This document shows positions 28,901-37,070 of a stretch of 64,000 nt of DNA, piece after piece. This DNA comes from Kytococcus aerolatus. Its GTDB lineage: Bacteria > Actinomycetota > Actinomycetes > Actinomycetales > Dermatophilaceae. Position numbers and translations under genes: made by a program. Location: contig NZ_FYEZ01000004.1 of assembly GCF_900187395.1 (NCBI RefSeq), positions 23,868-87,867 on the forward strand. The letters are read 5' to 3'. Positions within the stretch are counted from its first letter, which is position 1. The number at the start of each line of letters is the position of its first letter. Below the pieces are notes generated by a model. The model ran no database searches. It had not been told where the DNA came from and saw nothing but the letters and a program-made list of their open reading frames with translations.

Positions 28901-29605
28901 CCGGAGAAGCCGCTCACCGAGACCGCCCACGACCGGCTGCGCACCATCGCCAGCCACACCGACCTCGGTGCCGGCATGCAGGTGGCTATGAAGGACCTCG
29001 AGATCCGGGGCGCCGGCAACCTGCTGGGCGGGGAGCAGTCCGGCCACATCGCGGGGGTCGGTTTCGACCTCTACGTGCGGATGGTCGGGGAGGCCGTGGC
29101 CCGCGCGAAGTCCGGCGAGGCCGAGGACACCGGTCCGGCCGAGGTGAAGATCGAGCTGCCGGTCGACGCCCACCTGCCGCACGACTACGTGCCCGGGGAG
29201 CGCCTGCGCCTGGAGATCTACAAGAAGCTGGCCGCGGTCAAGGACGACGCCGAGCTGGCCGAGATCATCGCCGAGGTCCGGGACCGCTACGGCAAGGAGC
29301 CCGAGCCGGTCGAGGCCCTCTTCGAGGTCGCGCGGCTGCGCACGCTGGCCCGCCGGGCCGAGGTCACCGACATCTCGGCGATGGGCTCCAAGATCCGCTT
29401 CGCCGGGGTGGAGCTGCGGGAGTCGCAGGAGCTGCGTCTGCTCCGGATCTACCCGGGGACCGTCGTGAAGCCCGCGCTGGGGGTGATCCTCGTGCCGACC
29501 CCGAAGACCGCCAAGGTGGGTGGACAGCCGCTGCGGGGCGCCGAGGTGCTCGCCTGGGCGGCCCAGCTGCTGCGTGCCGTGCTCCTCGACGAGGTGGCGG
29601 GGTGA
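25970..29605 (+). CDS. mfd: Transcription-repair coupling factor Mfd
   Basis: A 1211-residue translocase that removes stalled RNA polymerase and recruits UvrA. The UvrB-homology region occupies the first 370 residues (GGILDVFPPT, LEFWGDEVEEIR). The RNA-polymerase-interacting domain begins near residue 535 (FIVHEQHGVGRF). The translocase has Walker A GDVGYGKTE, the DEEQRFG box, SATPIPRTLEM and HQLRGRVGRG, and a C-terminal regulatory domain completes it. GTG 25970 is 6 nt below TACCCT (25958-25963), so probably leaderless. The stop overlaps mazG by 4 bp. Confidence 0.97.
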   Translation: MPRDASTQPETTPAPAEETPPPLAPLLDTVLTDPRIARVLEIHERGDVDVDLTAVPGVRPWVAAALSTRTAPTGGVVALVTATGREADDLAASLRSVLPPASVVSFPSWETLPHERLSPRSDTVGQRLAVLRRLAHPDQTDHAGPVRVLIASVRSLLQPLPAGLGELEPVTVQAGDEVELESVAEALVAAAYTRTDLVEKRGQFAVRGGILDVFPPTEEHPLRLEFWGDEVEEIRWFRVADQRSLEVAEGGLWAPPCRELLLTDAVRERAAGLVEELPGVADMLESIAAGVAVEGMESLTPVLVDRMVSLVDLLPEGSRLLLSDPERLRTRAADLVNTSQEFLTAGWASAAAGGDVPVDLAQALGEGAYRELSELRQQALESGVGWWALSPFAPDLDTLEDDSTHLALDAREVPPYRGEPEKAVQDVRAALAAGQRVVLLTEGPGLAKRLVELLGEDEVPARLVPATGAEAPSAPVAEVCTAPWGPGVVLPSLGTGLTLVSEQDLTGQAVKGSTKDMRRMPSRRRKMVDPLQLNPGDFIVHEQHGVGRFVEMVQRTVGGATREYLVVEYASSKRGQPGDRLFVPTDQLDQITRYVGGEAPSLNRLGGADWTKTKNRARKHVKQIANELIQLYSARMATQGHAFGGDTPWQRELEDAFAHVETSDQLSSIDEVKADMEKPVPMDRLICGDVGYGKTEIAVRAAFKAVQDGKQVAVLVPTTLLVKQHTQTFAERYQQFPVTVKDLSRFTSEADAEETLAGLQSGDVDVVIGTHRLLSSSVRFKDLGLVIIDEEQRFGVEHKEQLKTLRTAVDVLAMSATPIPRTLEMAVTGIREMSTLATPPEERHPVLTYVGAYEEKQIAAAIRRELLRDGQVFFVHNKVASIDKLASRLRELVPEARVEVAHGQMGEQRLERVVTDFWERQFDVLVSTTIVETGLDIPNANTLIVDRADTFGLSQLHQLRGRVGRGRERAYAYFLYPPEKPLTETAHDRLRTIASHTDLGAGMQVAMKDLEIRGAGNLLGGEQSGHIAGVGFDLYVRMVGEAVARAKSGEAEDTGPAEVKIELPVDAHLPHDYVPGERLRLEIYKKLAAVKDDAELAEIIAEVRDRYGKEPEPVEALFEVARLRTLARRAEVTDISAMGSKIRFAGVELRESQELRLLRIYPGTVVKPALGVILVPTPKTAKVGGQPLRGAEVLAWAAQLLRAVLLDEVAG

Positions 29606-30012
29606 CCGCGCCGGGGGCCTCCCTGACCCGCGTCGTAGAGCTCATGGCCCGGCTGCGCGGGCCGGAGGGCTGCCCCTGGCACCGGGAGCAGACGCACGAG
29701 TCGCTGGCCCCCTACGCGGTGGAGGAGGCCCACGAGACCCGGGAGGCCATCGCCGAGGGGGATCCGGACCATCTCGCGGAGGAGCTCGGTGACCTGCTCT
29801 GGCAGGTGGTCGTCCACGCCCAGCTCGCGTCCGAGGCCGGGCAGTTCGACATCGACGACGTGGTGAGCACCCTGGAGGCGAAGGTCCTGCGCCGCCACCC
29901 GCACGTCTTCGACCCCGCCGTCCCGAACGTCGCCACCGCCGCCGAGGTGTACCCCATCTACCGGGCGGCCAAGGCCCGCGAACGGGCGGAGCAGGCCCGG
30001 GACACCCAGTAG
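29602..30012 (+). CDS. MazG-family nucleotide pyrophosphohydrolase
   Basis: A 136-residue single-domain protein with the metal-binding EEAHE motif (YAVEEAHETREAI) and the second acidic motif EELGDLLWQVV. It should hydrolyse nucleoside triphosphates to monophosphates and pyrophosphate, possibly clearing damaged nucleotides. It is half the length of two-domain MazG enzymes. GTG 29602 overlaps the mfd stop (GTGA). The same pairing of mfd and mazG occurs in M. tuberculosis. In that genome a lipoprotein gene sits between mazG and eno; here it is absent. Confidence 0.9.
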   Translation: MTAPGASLTRVVELMARLRGPEGCPWHREQTHESLAPYAVEEAHETREAIAEGDPDHLAEELGDLLWQVVVHAQLASEAGQFDIDDVVSTLEAKVLRRHPHVFDPAVPNVATAAEVYPIYRAAKARERAEQARDTQ

Positions 30013-31377
<1,365 letters not shown>

Positions 31378-31412
31378 CCCGCCCTGATCCGCGGGCCGCG
31401 ACGCCCGTGCCC

Positions 31413-31445
31413 CCGGCCCGGCACCCTGCGTGGGTGCCGGGCCGG
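31413..31445 (+). terminator. Terminator after eno
   Basis: Arms 31413-31426 and 31432-31445 are a perfect 14-bp GC-rich inverted repeat with a 5-nt loop, 35 nt after the enolase stop. Confidence 0.85.
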
Positions 31446-31490
31446 TGTGCCTCTGCGAGGGGCGGCGAGGACGTGTCGGAGAATGGGGGC

Positions 31491-32153
31491 ATGCCCCAGC
31501 GACCCACCCCCGGCCGGGACCCCCGGCGGGGCTCCGCGTCGCCCGCCGGCTCCTCGCTGCTCCAGCAGGCGCCCTGGCGGGCGCTCGGGCTGCTCGCGGC
31601 CCTGGCCCTGGCGGCCTGGATCGTCATCCCGCCCTTCGCCGGGTGGTGGACGCAGCGGGCCCAGATCGCGGAGGTCCGGGCGCAGGCCGAGCAGGAGGAC
31701 CGGGCCGCCGACGAGCTCGTCGAGGAGCGCCGGAGGCTCCAGGACGACGCGCACGTCCGGGAGGTGGCCCGGGCGCGGCTGGACTACGCCGAGCCGGGGG
31801 AGCGGCGCTACCACGTGCTGACCAGCGGTGAGATCCGTCCGGACGACGCCGAGGACGTGCCGGACGCGGAGGATCGCGCCTGGTACGACACCGTGTGGGG
31901 CAGCATCGAGGACGCTGGCGCCGGGGTGGCCGAGGAGCCCGGGACCTCCGAGGACGAGCCGCCCGGTGAGGCCCCCTCCTCGGGATCCAGCGGTTCCGGC
32001 GCCTCCGGGGAGCCCACGGAGGGCCGCGAGGTGGACGAGGAGATCCCCGAGGGCGTGCCCAGCCTCATCACCGACGACGACTTCGACCCCGAGGACATCC
32101 CGTCCTCCGACCTGGGGGAGACCGAGACCCCGACCGTGGAAGGTGCGCAGTGA
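31491..32153 (+). CDS. FtsB/DivIC-type septum formation protein
   Basis: A 220-residue protein in the position of M. tuberculosis Rv1024. A Pro/Arg-rich cytoplasmic tail is followed by one transmembrane helix at about residues 32-50, a short coiled coil (QRAQIAEVRAQAEQEDRAADELVEE in part) and the domain-typical VREVARARLDYAEPGE. It should join the FtsQ-FtsL-FtsB divisome complex outside the membrane. The last 100 residues are an acidic Glu/Asp/Pro/Ser/Gly extension, longer than usual. ATG 31491 has GAGAAT (31479-31484) six nucleotides upstream. The stop overlaps DUF501. Confidence 0.88.
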   Translation: MPQRPTPGRDPRRGSASPAGSSLLQQAPWRALGLLAALALAAWIVIPPFAGWWTQRAQIAEVRAQAEQEDRAADELVEERRRLQDDAHVREVARARLDYAEPGERRYHVLTSGEIRPDDAEDVPDAEDRAWYDTVWGSIEDAGAGVAEEPGTSEDEPPGEAPSSGSSGSGASGEPTEGREVDEEIPEGVPSLITDDDFDPEDIPSSDLGETETPTVEGAQ

Positions 32154-32689
32154 TCGACGACCTGAGCTTCGAGGGGCCGCAGCCCCCGACCGACGAGGAC
32201 CTCGCCGTGGTCGAGGGCCAGCTGGGCCGCCTCCCGCGCGGGGTGGTCTCGGTGGCCCACCGCTGCCCGTGCGGCTGCCCGACCGTGGTGCAGACCGAGC
32301 CCCGCCTGCCGGACGGCACGCCCTTCCCGACGACCTTCTACGCCACCTGCCCCAGGCTGACCGGGGCGATCTCCACCCTGGAGACCACCGGGCTCATGGC
32401 CGAGATGACCGAGCGGCTGGGGCAGGACCCCGAGCTGGCCGCGGCCTACACCGCCGCCCACGAGCACTACCTGGCGGCACGCCGTGCGCTGGGCGTGGTG
32501 GAGGAGATCGACCACGTGAGCGCCGGGGGGATGCCCACGCGCGTGAAGTGCCTCCACGTGCTCGTGGCGCACTCGCTGGCCGCCGGCCCGGGCGTGAACC
32601 CGCTCGGGGACGAGGCCCTCGAGGCGCTCGATCCGTGGTGGCACGCCGGGTGCTGCACGGACGCCATCGCGGCCCGGAGCGAGGCGTGA
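32150..32689 (+). CDS. DUF501 protein
   Basis: A 179-residue cytoplasmic protein of the DUF501 family. Conserved cysteines appear as HRCPCGCP near residue 38, an isolated Cys in YATCPRLTG, and KCLHVLVAHSLAAGPGVNPLGD followed by a Cys-Cys pair near the end, suggesting a metal or redox site. Function unknown. GTG 32150 overlaps the ftsB stop and its own stop overlaps the next GTG, so translation of the three genes is coupled. The eno-ftsB-DUF501-ppx order is conserved in M. tuberculosis. Confidence 0.9.
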   Translation: MIDDLSFEGPQPPTDEDLAVVEGQLGRLPRGVVSVAHRCPCGCPTVVQTEPRLPDGTPFPTTFYATCPRLTGAISTLETTGLMAEMTERLGQDPELAAAYTAAHEHYLAARRALGVVEEIDHVSAGGMPTRVKCLHVLVAHSLAAGPGVNPLGDEALEALDPWWHAGCCTDAIAARSEA

Positions 32690-33690
32690 GCGGCGGGGCC
32701 GGCCGGTTGCCGGGCGCTCGTCGCGTCGCCGCGGTCGACTGCGGGACGAACTCGATCCGGCTGCTCGTCCTGGAGCTGGCCCCGGGGTCGGACGGCGAGC
32801 TCGTGCCCGGGGAGCAGCTGCACCGGGAGAACCGGATCGTGCGCCTCGGCCAGGGGGTCGACGCGACCGGCCGGATCGCCCCGGAGGCGATGGAGCGCAC
32901 CGTGGCCGCCGCGGCCGACTACGCGGCGATCTGTCGCACCCACGCGGTCGAGGCGGTGCGCTTCGTGGCCACCTCGGCCTCCCGGGACGCGGAGAACTCC
33001 GGGGAGTTCACCGAGCGGGTGCGTGAGGCCTTCGCCCCGCACGGCTTCGACGTGCGCCCGGAGGTCATCTCCGGGGACGAGGAGGCCGCCCTGTCCTTCC
33101 TCGGCGCCACCGGTCCGCTGCGGGCCAGCGGGGTGGAAGGGCCGCTGCTCGTGGTGGACCTCGGCGGTGGGTCCACCGAGTTCGTCCTCGGCACCGAGAC
33201 CGTGACCGCAGCCCGCTCGGTGGACATGGGCTCGGTGCGCATCACCGAGCGCTTCCTGGCCTCCGACCCGCCGTGCGAGGACGAGATCGCGGCGGCCGCG
33301 GCGGAGATCACCCGGGGCATCGACGAGGCCGCGCAGGCGGTGGACCTCTCGGCCGTCCGCGCCCTGGTCGGCGTGGCCGGGACGATCACGACGACCACCG
33401 CCCACGCCCTGGACCTGCCCACCTACGACCGGGCGCGCATCCACGGGGTGCGGCTGCCGGTGGAGCAGGCGGTGGAGGCTGCCGCCGACCTGCTGGCCCG
33501 CAGCCGGGCCGAGCGTGGCGAGCTGCCCTACCTGCACCCGGGCCGGATCGACGTCATCGGGGCAGGGGCCCTCGTCTGGCGGATGGTTGTGGAGCGCGTG
33601 GCGGCGGAGAGCGGTCTCACCGAGGTGGTCGTCAGCGAGTCGGACATCCTGGACGGCACCGCCCTGGACCTGGCCCGGCGTCTATCCTGA
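32686..33690 (+). CDS. Ppx/GppA-family phosphatase
   Basis: A 334-residue ASKHA-fold enzyme, probably an exopolyphosphatase or (p)ppGpp 5'-phosphohydrolase. Both nucleotide-binding phosphate loops are present: VAAVDCGTNSIRLLV at the N-terminus and LVVDLGGGSTEFV near residue 155, plus GVAGTITTTTAHAL. It is the short two-domain form. GTG 32686 overlaps the DUF501 stop. Its own stop codon lies within the TATCCT hexamer (33683-33688) that is the likely -10 of the tRNA gene downstream. Confidence 0.93.
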   Translation: MSGGAGRLPGARRVAAVDCGTNSIRLLVLELAPGSDGELVPGEQLHRENRIVRLGQGVDATGRIAPEAMERTVAAAADYAAICRTHAVEAVRFVATSASRDAENSGEFTERVREAFAPHGFDVRPEVISGDEEAALSFLGATGPLRASGVEGPLLVVDLGGGSTEFVLGTETVTAARSVDMGSVRITERFLASDPPCEDEIAAAAAEITRGIDEAAQAVDLSAVRALVGVAGTITTTTAHALDLPTYDRARIHGVRLPVEQAVEAAADLLARSRAERGELPYLHPGRIDVIGAGALVWRMVVERVAAESGLTEVVVSESDILDGTALDLARRLS

Positions 33691-33694
33691 ACGG

Positions 33695-33769
33695 GCCCTC
33701 GTGGCCCAACTGGCAGAGGCAGGCCCCTTAAAAGGGCTCCAGGTGCGGGTTCGAGTCCCGTCGAGGGCA
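33695..33769 (+). tRNA. tRNA with UAA anticodon, short tRNA-Leu
   Basis: A 75-nt cloverleaf: acceptor GCCCTCG/CGAGGGC, discriminator A, D-region around AACTGGCAGA, anticodon stem GGCCC/GGGCT, loop CTTAAAA (anticodon TAA, decoding UUA), a 6-nt variable region and T-loop TTCGAGT. Leucine tRNAs normally carry a long variable arm (about 85 nt total); this one does not. The anticodon and A73 indicate Leu, but the identity is less certain than for the others. TATCCT at 33683-33688 is the likely -10. Confidence 0.72.
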
Positions 33770-33907
33770 CGAGGCGCCGCGGGTGCTCAGGGGACGGCGG
33801 AGGGCCCTCGTGGGGGAGTCGTGCCGGGCCCGGGGGGAATGGCCGGGCCCGGAGGGTGGTTGACTTCCCCTGACGGGCGGCGCCGTGCCGTTCAGAGGAG
33901 GAACCCC

Positions 33908-34810
33908 ATGGCTTTCAACCCCGCCATCAACAAGATCGAGAAGGACAGTCGGCAGTCGGGCTACGCCGGCTTCGACCAGCAGCCCCAGTTCGGCCAGTAC
34001 GCCCAGCCCCAGCAGGGCCAGGCCCAGCCGCAGTACGGGCAGTACGCGCAGACCGCGTCGGCCGGCTACGCGCAGCAGTCCCAGCAGCAGTACGACCAGC
34101 TTCAGCAGGCCCAGTACGCGCCGCAGATGGGCGGCCCGACCGGTGGTGCGGGTCGGCTGACCCTGGACGACGTGCTCGTGAAGAGCGCGGTCCTCTTGGG
34201 CCTGGTGCTGGCCGTCGCGGCCGGGACCTGGGTGGCCGTCGGTGCCCTGCCCGGCGTGGCCATGCCGATCTGGCTGCTCGGCATGTTCGGCTCGCTGGCC
34301 CTCAGCCTGGCCATCGGCTTCATGAAGACCGTCAACGTGCCGCTCATCCTGCTGCACGCCGTGCTCCAGGGCGCCTTCATCGGCGCGATCTCCGTGACCT
34401 TCGAGGCGAGCTACCCCGGCATCGTCATCGCGGCCCTCACGGCGACGATCGGCACCTTCGTCGTCATGCTGGTGACCTGGAAGATGGGTCTGGTCAAGGT
34501 CACCAGCCGCTCCATGCGCATCTTCTCGCTCATGGCGCTGGGCTACCTGGCCTTCCTGCTCATCAACCTGGGTCTGGCGTGGTTCGGCGTCTTCAACGCC
34601 TACGACAGCCCGTTCGGCTGGATCATCGGACTCTTCGGTGTCGGCATGGCCGCCTACTCGCTGGCCATCGACTTCGAGTCCATCAAGCGCGGTGTCGCCT
34701 CCGGCCTGCCCGAGAAGTACTCCTGGCTGATGGGGCACGGCCTCGTCGCCTCGCTGGTGTGGCTGTACATCGAGTTCCTGCGCCTGCTGTCCATCCTCCG
34801 CTCGGAGTGA
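33908..34810 (+). CDS. Bax inhibitor-1/YccA family membrane protein
   Basis: A 300-residue protein. Residues 1-85 are a cytoplasmic Gln/Tyr-rich low-complexity region with repeated GQYAQ-like units. The rest forms seven hydrophobic helices of the BI-1/YccA family (LTLDDVLVKSAVLLGLVLAV; GFMKTVNVPLILLHAVLQG; FGWIIGLFGVGMAAYSLAIDF). Family members are proton- or calcium-leak proteins and modulators of membrane proteases. ATG 33908 follows GAGGAGGAACCCC. A hairpin terminator follows the stop. Confidence 0.92.
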   Translation: MAFNPAINKIEKDSRQSGYAGFDQQPQFGQYAQPQQGQAQPQYGQYAQTASAGYAQQSQQQYDQLQQAQYAPQMGGPTGGAGRLTLDDVLVKSAVLLGLVLAVAAGTWVAVGALPGVAMPIWLLGMFGSLALSLAIGFMKTVNVPLILLHAVLQGAFIGAISVTFEASYPGIVIAALTATIGTFVVMLVTWKMGLVKVTSRSMRIFSLMALGYLAFLLINLGLAWFGVFNAYDSPFGWIIGLFGVGMAAYSLAIDFESIKRGVASGLPEKYSWLMGHGLVASLVWLYIEFLRLLSILRSE

Positions 34811-34844
34811 CGCGGATCGCCGCCCCGGATCACCCGGTGCGCTG

Positions 34845-34890
34845 AACGCAGCGAAGGGCCCCACCCGCACGGGTGGGGCCCTTCTGCGTT
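34845..34890. terminator. Terminator between Bax-inhibitor-like and nucleotidase genes
   Basis: A long stem with a 2-nt bulge pairs 34845-34866 with 34871-34890 (core AGGGCCCCACCC and its complement). It lies between convergent genes and can serve both. Confidence 0.9.
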
Positions 34891-34903
34891 CCCGCGGGGA
34901 GGG

Positions 34904-36673
34904 TCAGCCGTTGCGGCGACCGGCGACGGTGGTGCCGGCACCCAGGGCGACGAGGGTGCCACCCAGCAGGGCCAGGACCGGCAGGTCGGTCGGGGCGTAA
35001 CCGGTGTCGATGATCGGGCCGTCCTCGTCCGGCTCACCGATGGTCGGGACCTGCGGGTCCACCGGGGTGTAGGGCGAGCTGGCCTCGAGGTAGGCGCGGA
35101 AGGCGTCGATGTCCAGGCCACCGAAGTAGACGTTCTTGCCCTCGGTGAAGGCGGCGAAGTCGTCGCCACCGCCGGCGAGGAAGTTGTTCGTCACGATCCG
35201 GTAGGTCTGCGAGTCGTCGTCCGCGATCGTCTCGCCGTCGAGCTCCACCGAGCCGGCCACGAGCTCCGGGTTCTCCATGTCGGTCACCGCGTAGGTGAAG
35301 CCCGTGGAGGTCTGGAGGAACTTGTGGTAGGTCGGGTCCTGCCACTGGGCCTCGAGGAGGTCGTGGATCTGGGCACCGGTCAGGTCCATGGAGACCATGT
35401 AGTTGTTGAAGGGCTGGGCGGTGAACGCCTCCTCCATGGTGACCTCGCCGTCGCCGTTCTCGTCCAGCTCCGGCACGCGGATGCCGCCGGGGTTCATGAA
35501 GGCGATCTCGGGGGTCTTGCCCTGGTGGACCACGGACTCGTCGGCCAGCTGGGCGTCGGCGATCATCCGGCCCAGCGGGGAGACGGCCGAGGCGTAGCGG
35601 TCGTGGGAGACCTGCTCGGCGACGGTGCCCAGCACCTCGTCGGCGACCGGGCCGACGACGGCCTCGTACTCGGCGACGAGCTGCTCGACGGTCGCGTCGG
35701 GCTGCACGTCGTGGGTCACCTCGACGTTCTCGGCCTGCACGCTGCCGGGGACGACGTCGCCGGTGGCCGGGTCGAGGCGCAGGTCGATGTCGGTGACGTG
35801 CTCGCCGTACTCGCCGGCCTGGGAGACGACGCGGCCGCCGGCCTCCACGACGTAGAGCTGGTGGGTGTGGCCGGAGATGACGACGTCGTAGGCCGGGTCG
35901 AGCTCGTCCATGATGTCGGCCATGTCGCCGACGAACTCGCCGTCCTCGGTGACCTCGCCGCCCTCGTGCGCGACCATCACCATGGCCTCGACGCCCTGCT
36001 CCTGGAGCTCGGGCACCAGGGCGTTGGCGGTCTCCACGCTGCTGTCGAAGGTCAGGCCCTCGATGCCCTGGGCCGTCACGACCGAGGGCGTCTGGTCCAG
36101 GCCGATGCCGACGTAGGCCACCTTGACGCCGTCGTACTCCTCGATGACGTAGGGCGGCAGGAGGGTCTCGCCGGTGGCGTCGACGGTCACGTTGGCCGAG
36201 AGCATCGGGAAGTCGGCGCCGCCGTAGGTCTTGCCCGGCAGCGGGCAGGAGTTGCGGCCGCCCTCACCGTCGCCGTCGTCCAGGCAGCCACCGTTGACCA
36301 TGCGCAGCAGCTCGTCCTGGCCGCGGTCGAACTCGTGGTTGCCGACGGCCGCAGCGGTCAGACCGATCTCGTTCATCGCCTCGACGGCCGGCTCGTCGCG
36401 GAAGGCGGCGGAGAGGAAGGGCGAGCCGCCGATCATGTCGCCGGCGTGCACGGTGGCGGTGTGCTCCTGGCCGGCTCGGAGGGCCTCGACCTGGCTCTTC
36501 AGGTAGGCGGCACCGCCGGGGGCCTCCTCCTCGGTGAGGTGGCCGTGGAAGTCGTTGAGGCCGAGGATCTGCAGCTCGATCTCGTCGGCGGGGGCGGCGG
36601 TGGCCGGGGTGCCGGCGGCCAGGGCCACCAGCAGGGCGGCCGGGAGACTGGCGGAGAGGGTGCGGCGGAACAT
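34904..36673 (-). CDS. Secreted 5'-nucleotidase / UshA-like phosphatase
   Basis: A 589-residue exported enzyme that should release phosphate from nucleotides or nucleotide sugars. A signal peptide (about residues 1-27, ending ATAAPA) precedes the metallophosphatase domain, with metal-ligand motifs LGLNDFHGHL, AGDMIGGSP, GNHEFDRG and SGHTHQ. The C-terminal substrate domain includes NPGGIR, QPFNN and TNNFLAGGGDDF. A hydrophobic helix and RRNG tail near the end suggest anchoring, though no strict LPXTG is seen. ATG 36673 has AAGGAG upstream. In corynebacteria ushA is under phosphate control, but I see no PHO box here. Confidence 0.92.
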   Translation of the reverse strand: MFRRTLSASLPAALLVALAAGTPATAAPADEIELQILGLNDFHGHLTEEEAPGGAAYLKSQVEALRAGQEHTATVHAGDMIGGSPFLSAAFRDEPAVEAMNEIGLTAAAVGNHEFDRGQDELLRMVNGGCLDDGDGEGGRNSCPLPGKTYGGADFPMLSANVTVDATGETLLPPYVIEEYDGVKVAYVGIGLDQTPSVVTAQGIEGLTFDSSVETANALVPELQEQGVEAMVMVAHEGGEVTEDGEFVGDMADIMDELDPAYDVVISGHTHQLYVVEAGGRVVSQAGEYGEHVTDIDLRLDPATGDVVPGSVQAENVEVTHDVQPDATVEQLVAEYEAVVGPVADEVLGTVAEQVSHDRYASAVSPLGRMIADAQLADESVVHQGKTPEIAFMNPGGIRVPELDENGDGEVTMEEAFTAQPFNNYMVSMDLTGAQIHDLLEAQWQDPTYHKFLQTSTGFTYAVTDMENPELVAGSVELDGETIADDDSQTYRIVTNNFLAGGGDDFAAFTEGKNVYFGGLDIDAFRAYLEASSPYTPVDPQVPTIGEPDEDGPIIDTGYAPTDLPVLALLGGTLVALGAGTTVAGRRNG

Positions 36674-36746
36674 GGTTCTCCTTGGGAGACGATGGGTGTG
36701 CACAGGGCACGATCGCCCACGCAGGAGAACGGAAGGTGACGAGCAG

Positions 36747-37067
36747 GTGGACCGGACGGGAACGGCCCCCCGGGAGGCCGAGGAGCTGGAGGCCGAGCTG
36801 GCCCGTGCCCGGCAGCGGGTGGCGCGCGCCGGGCTCGACCCCGCGTGGCCGCAGGAGGCCGGGCGGCTCGCCCAGCGCTGGGCCGACGAGGAGGCCGCCG
36901 AGCAGGGCTGGGAGCCGGTCGAGCTCGTGGTGTCCTCCCCGGCCGCCCTGCCCGACGTGCTGGCCGCCGTGGCGCGGCACCGTCTGGCCGGGGCCACCGA
37001 CGGGCGCGAGGCCGCCCGCACGATGGCGGACGACCTCGCGGACCTGCGCCGCCGGCACGGCGGCTGA
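36747..37067 (+). CDS. Small unrecognised protein
   Basis: A 106-residue, highly charged helical protein (many Ala, Arg, Glu, Asp; two Trp) with no signal peptide or membrane helix. The central VELVVSSPAALPDVLAAVARHRLAG may be a short alpha/beta unit. GTG 36747 is the only start in the frame and has GGAAGG ten nucleotides upstream. It is divergent from the nucleotidase and ends 3 nt before the convergent thiolase stop. Coding is supported by codon bias only. Confidence 0.6.
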   Translation: MDRTGTAPREAEELEAELARARQRVARAGLDPAWPQEAGRLAQRWADEEAAEQGWEPVELVVSSPAALPDVLAAVARHRLAGATDGREAARTMADDLADLRRRHGG

Positions 37068-37070
37068 GGA

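Noticed and set aside
23813..29182. A 1789-codon open frame on the minus strand running across mfd into the TPM gene
   Set aside because: It is the codon-position shadow of mfd in very GC-rich DNA. Only the part from 25888 down has family features; the rest is antisense to a certain gene.
36674..36746. Expected PHO box before the secreted 5'-nucleotidase
   Set aside because: I found no 11-bp GTTCACC repeats on either strand in the divergent gap.
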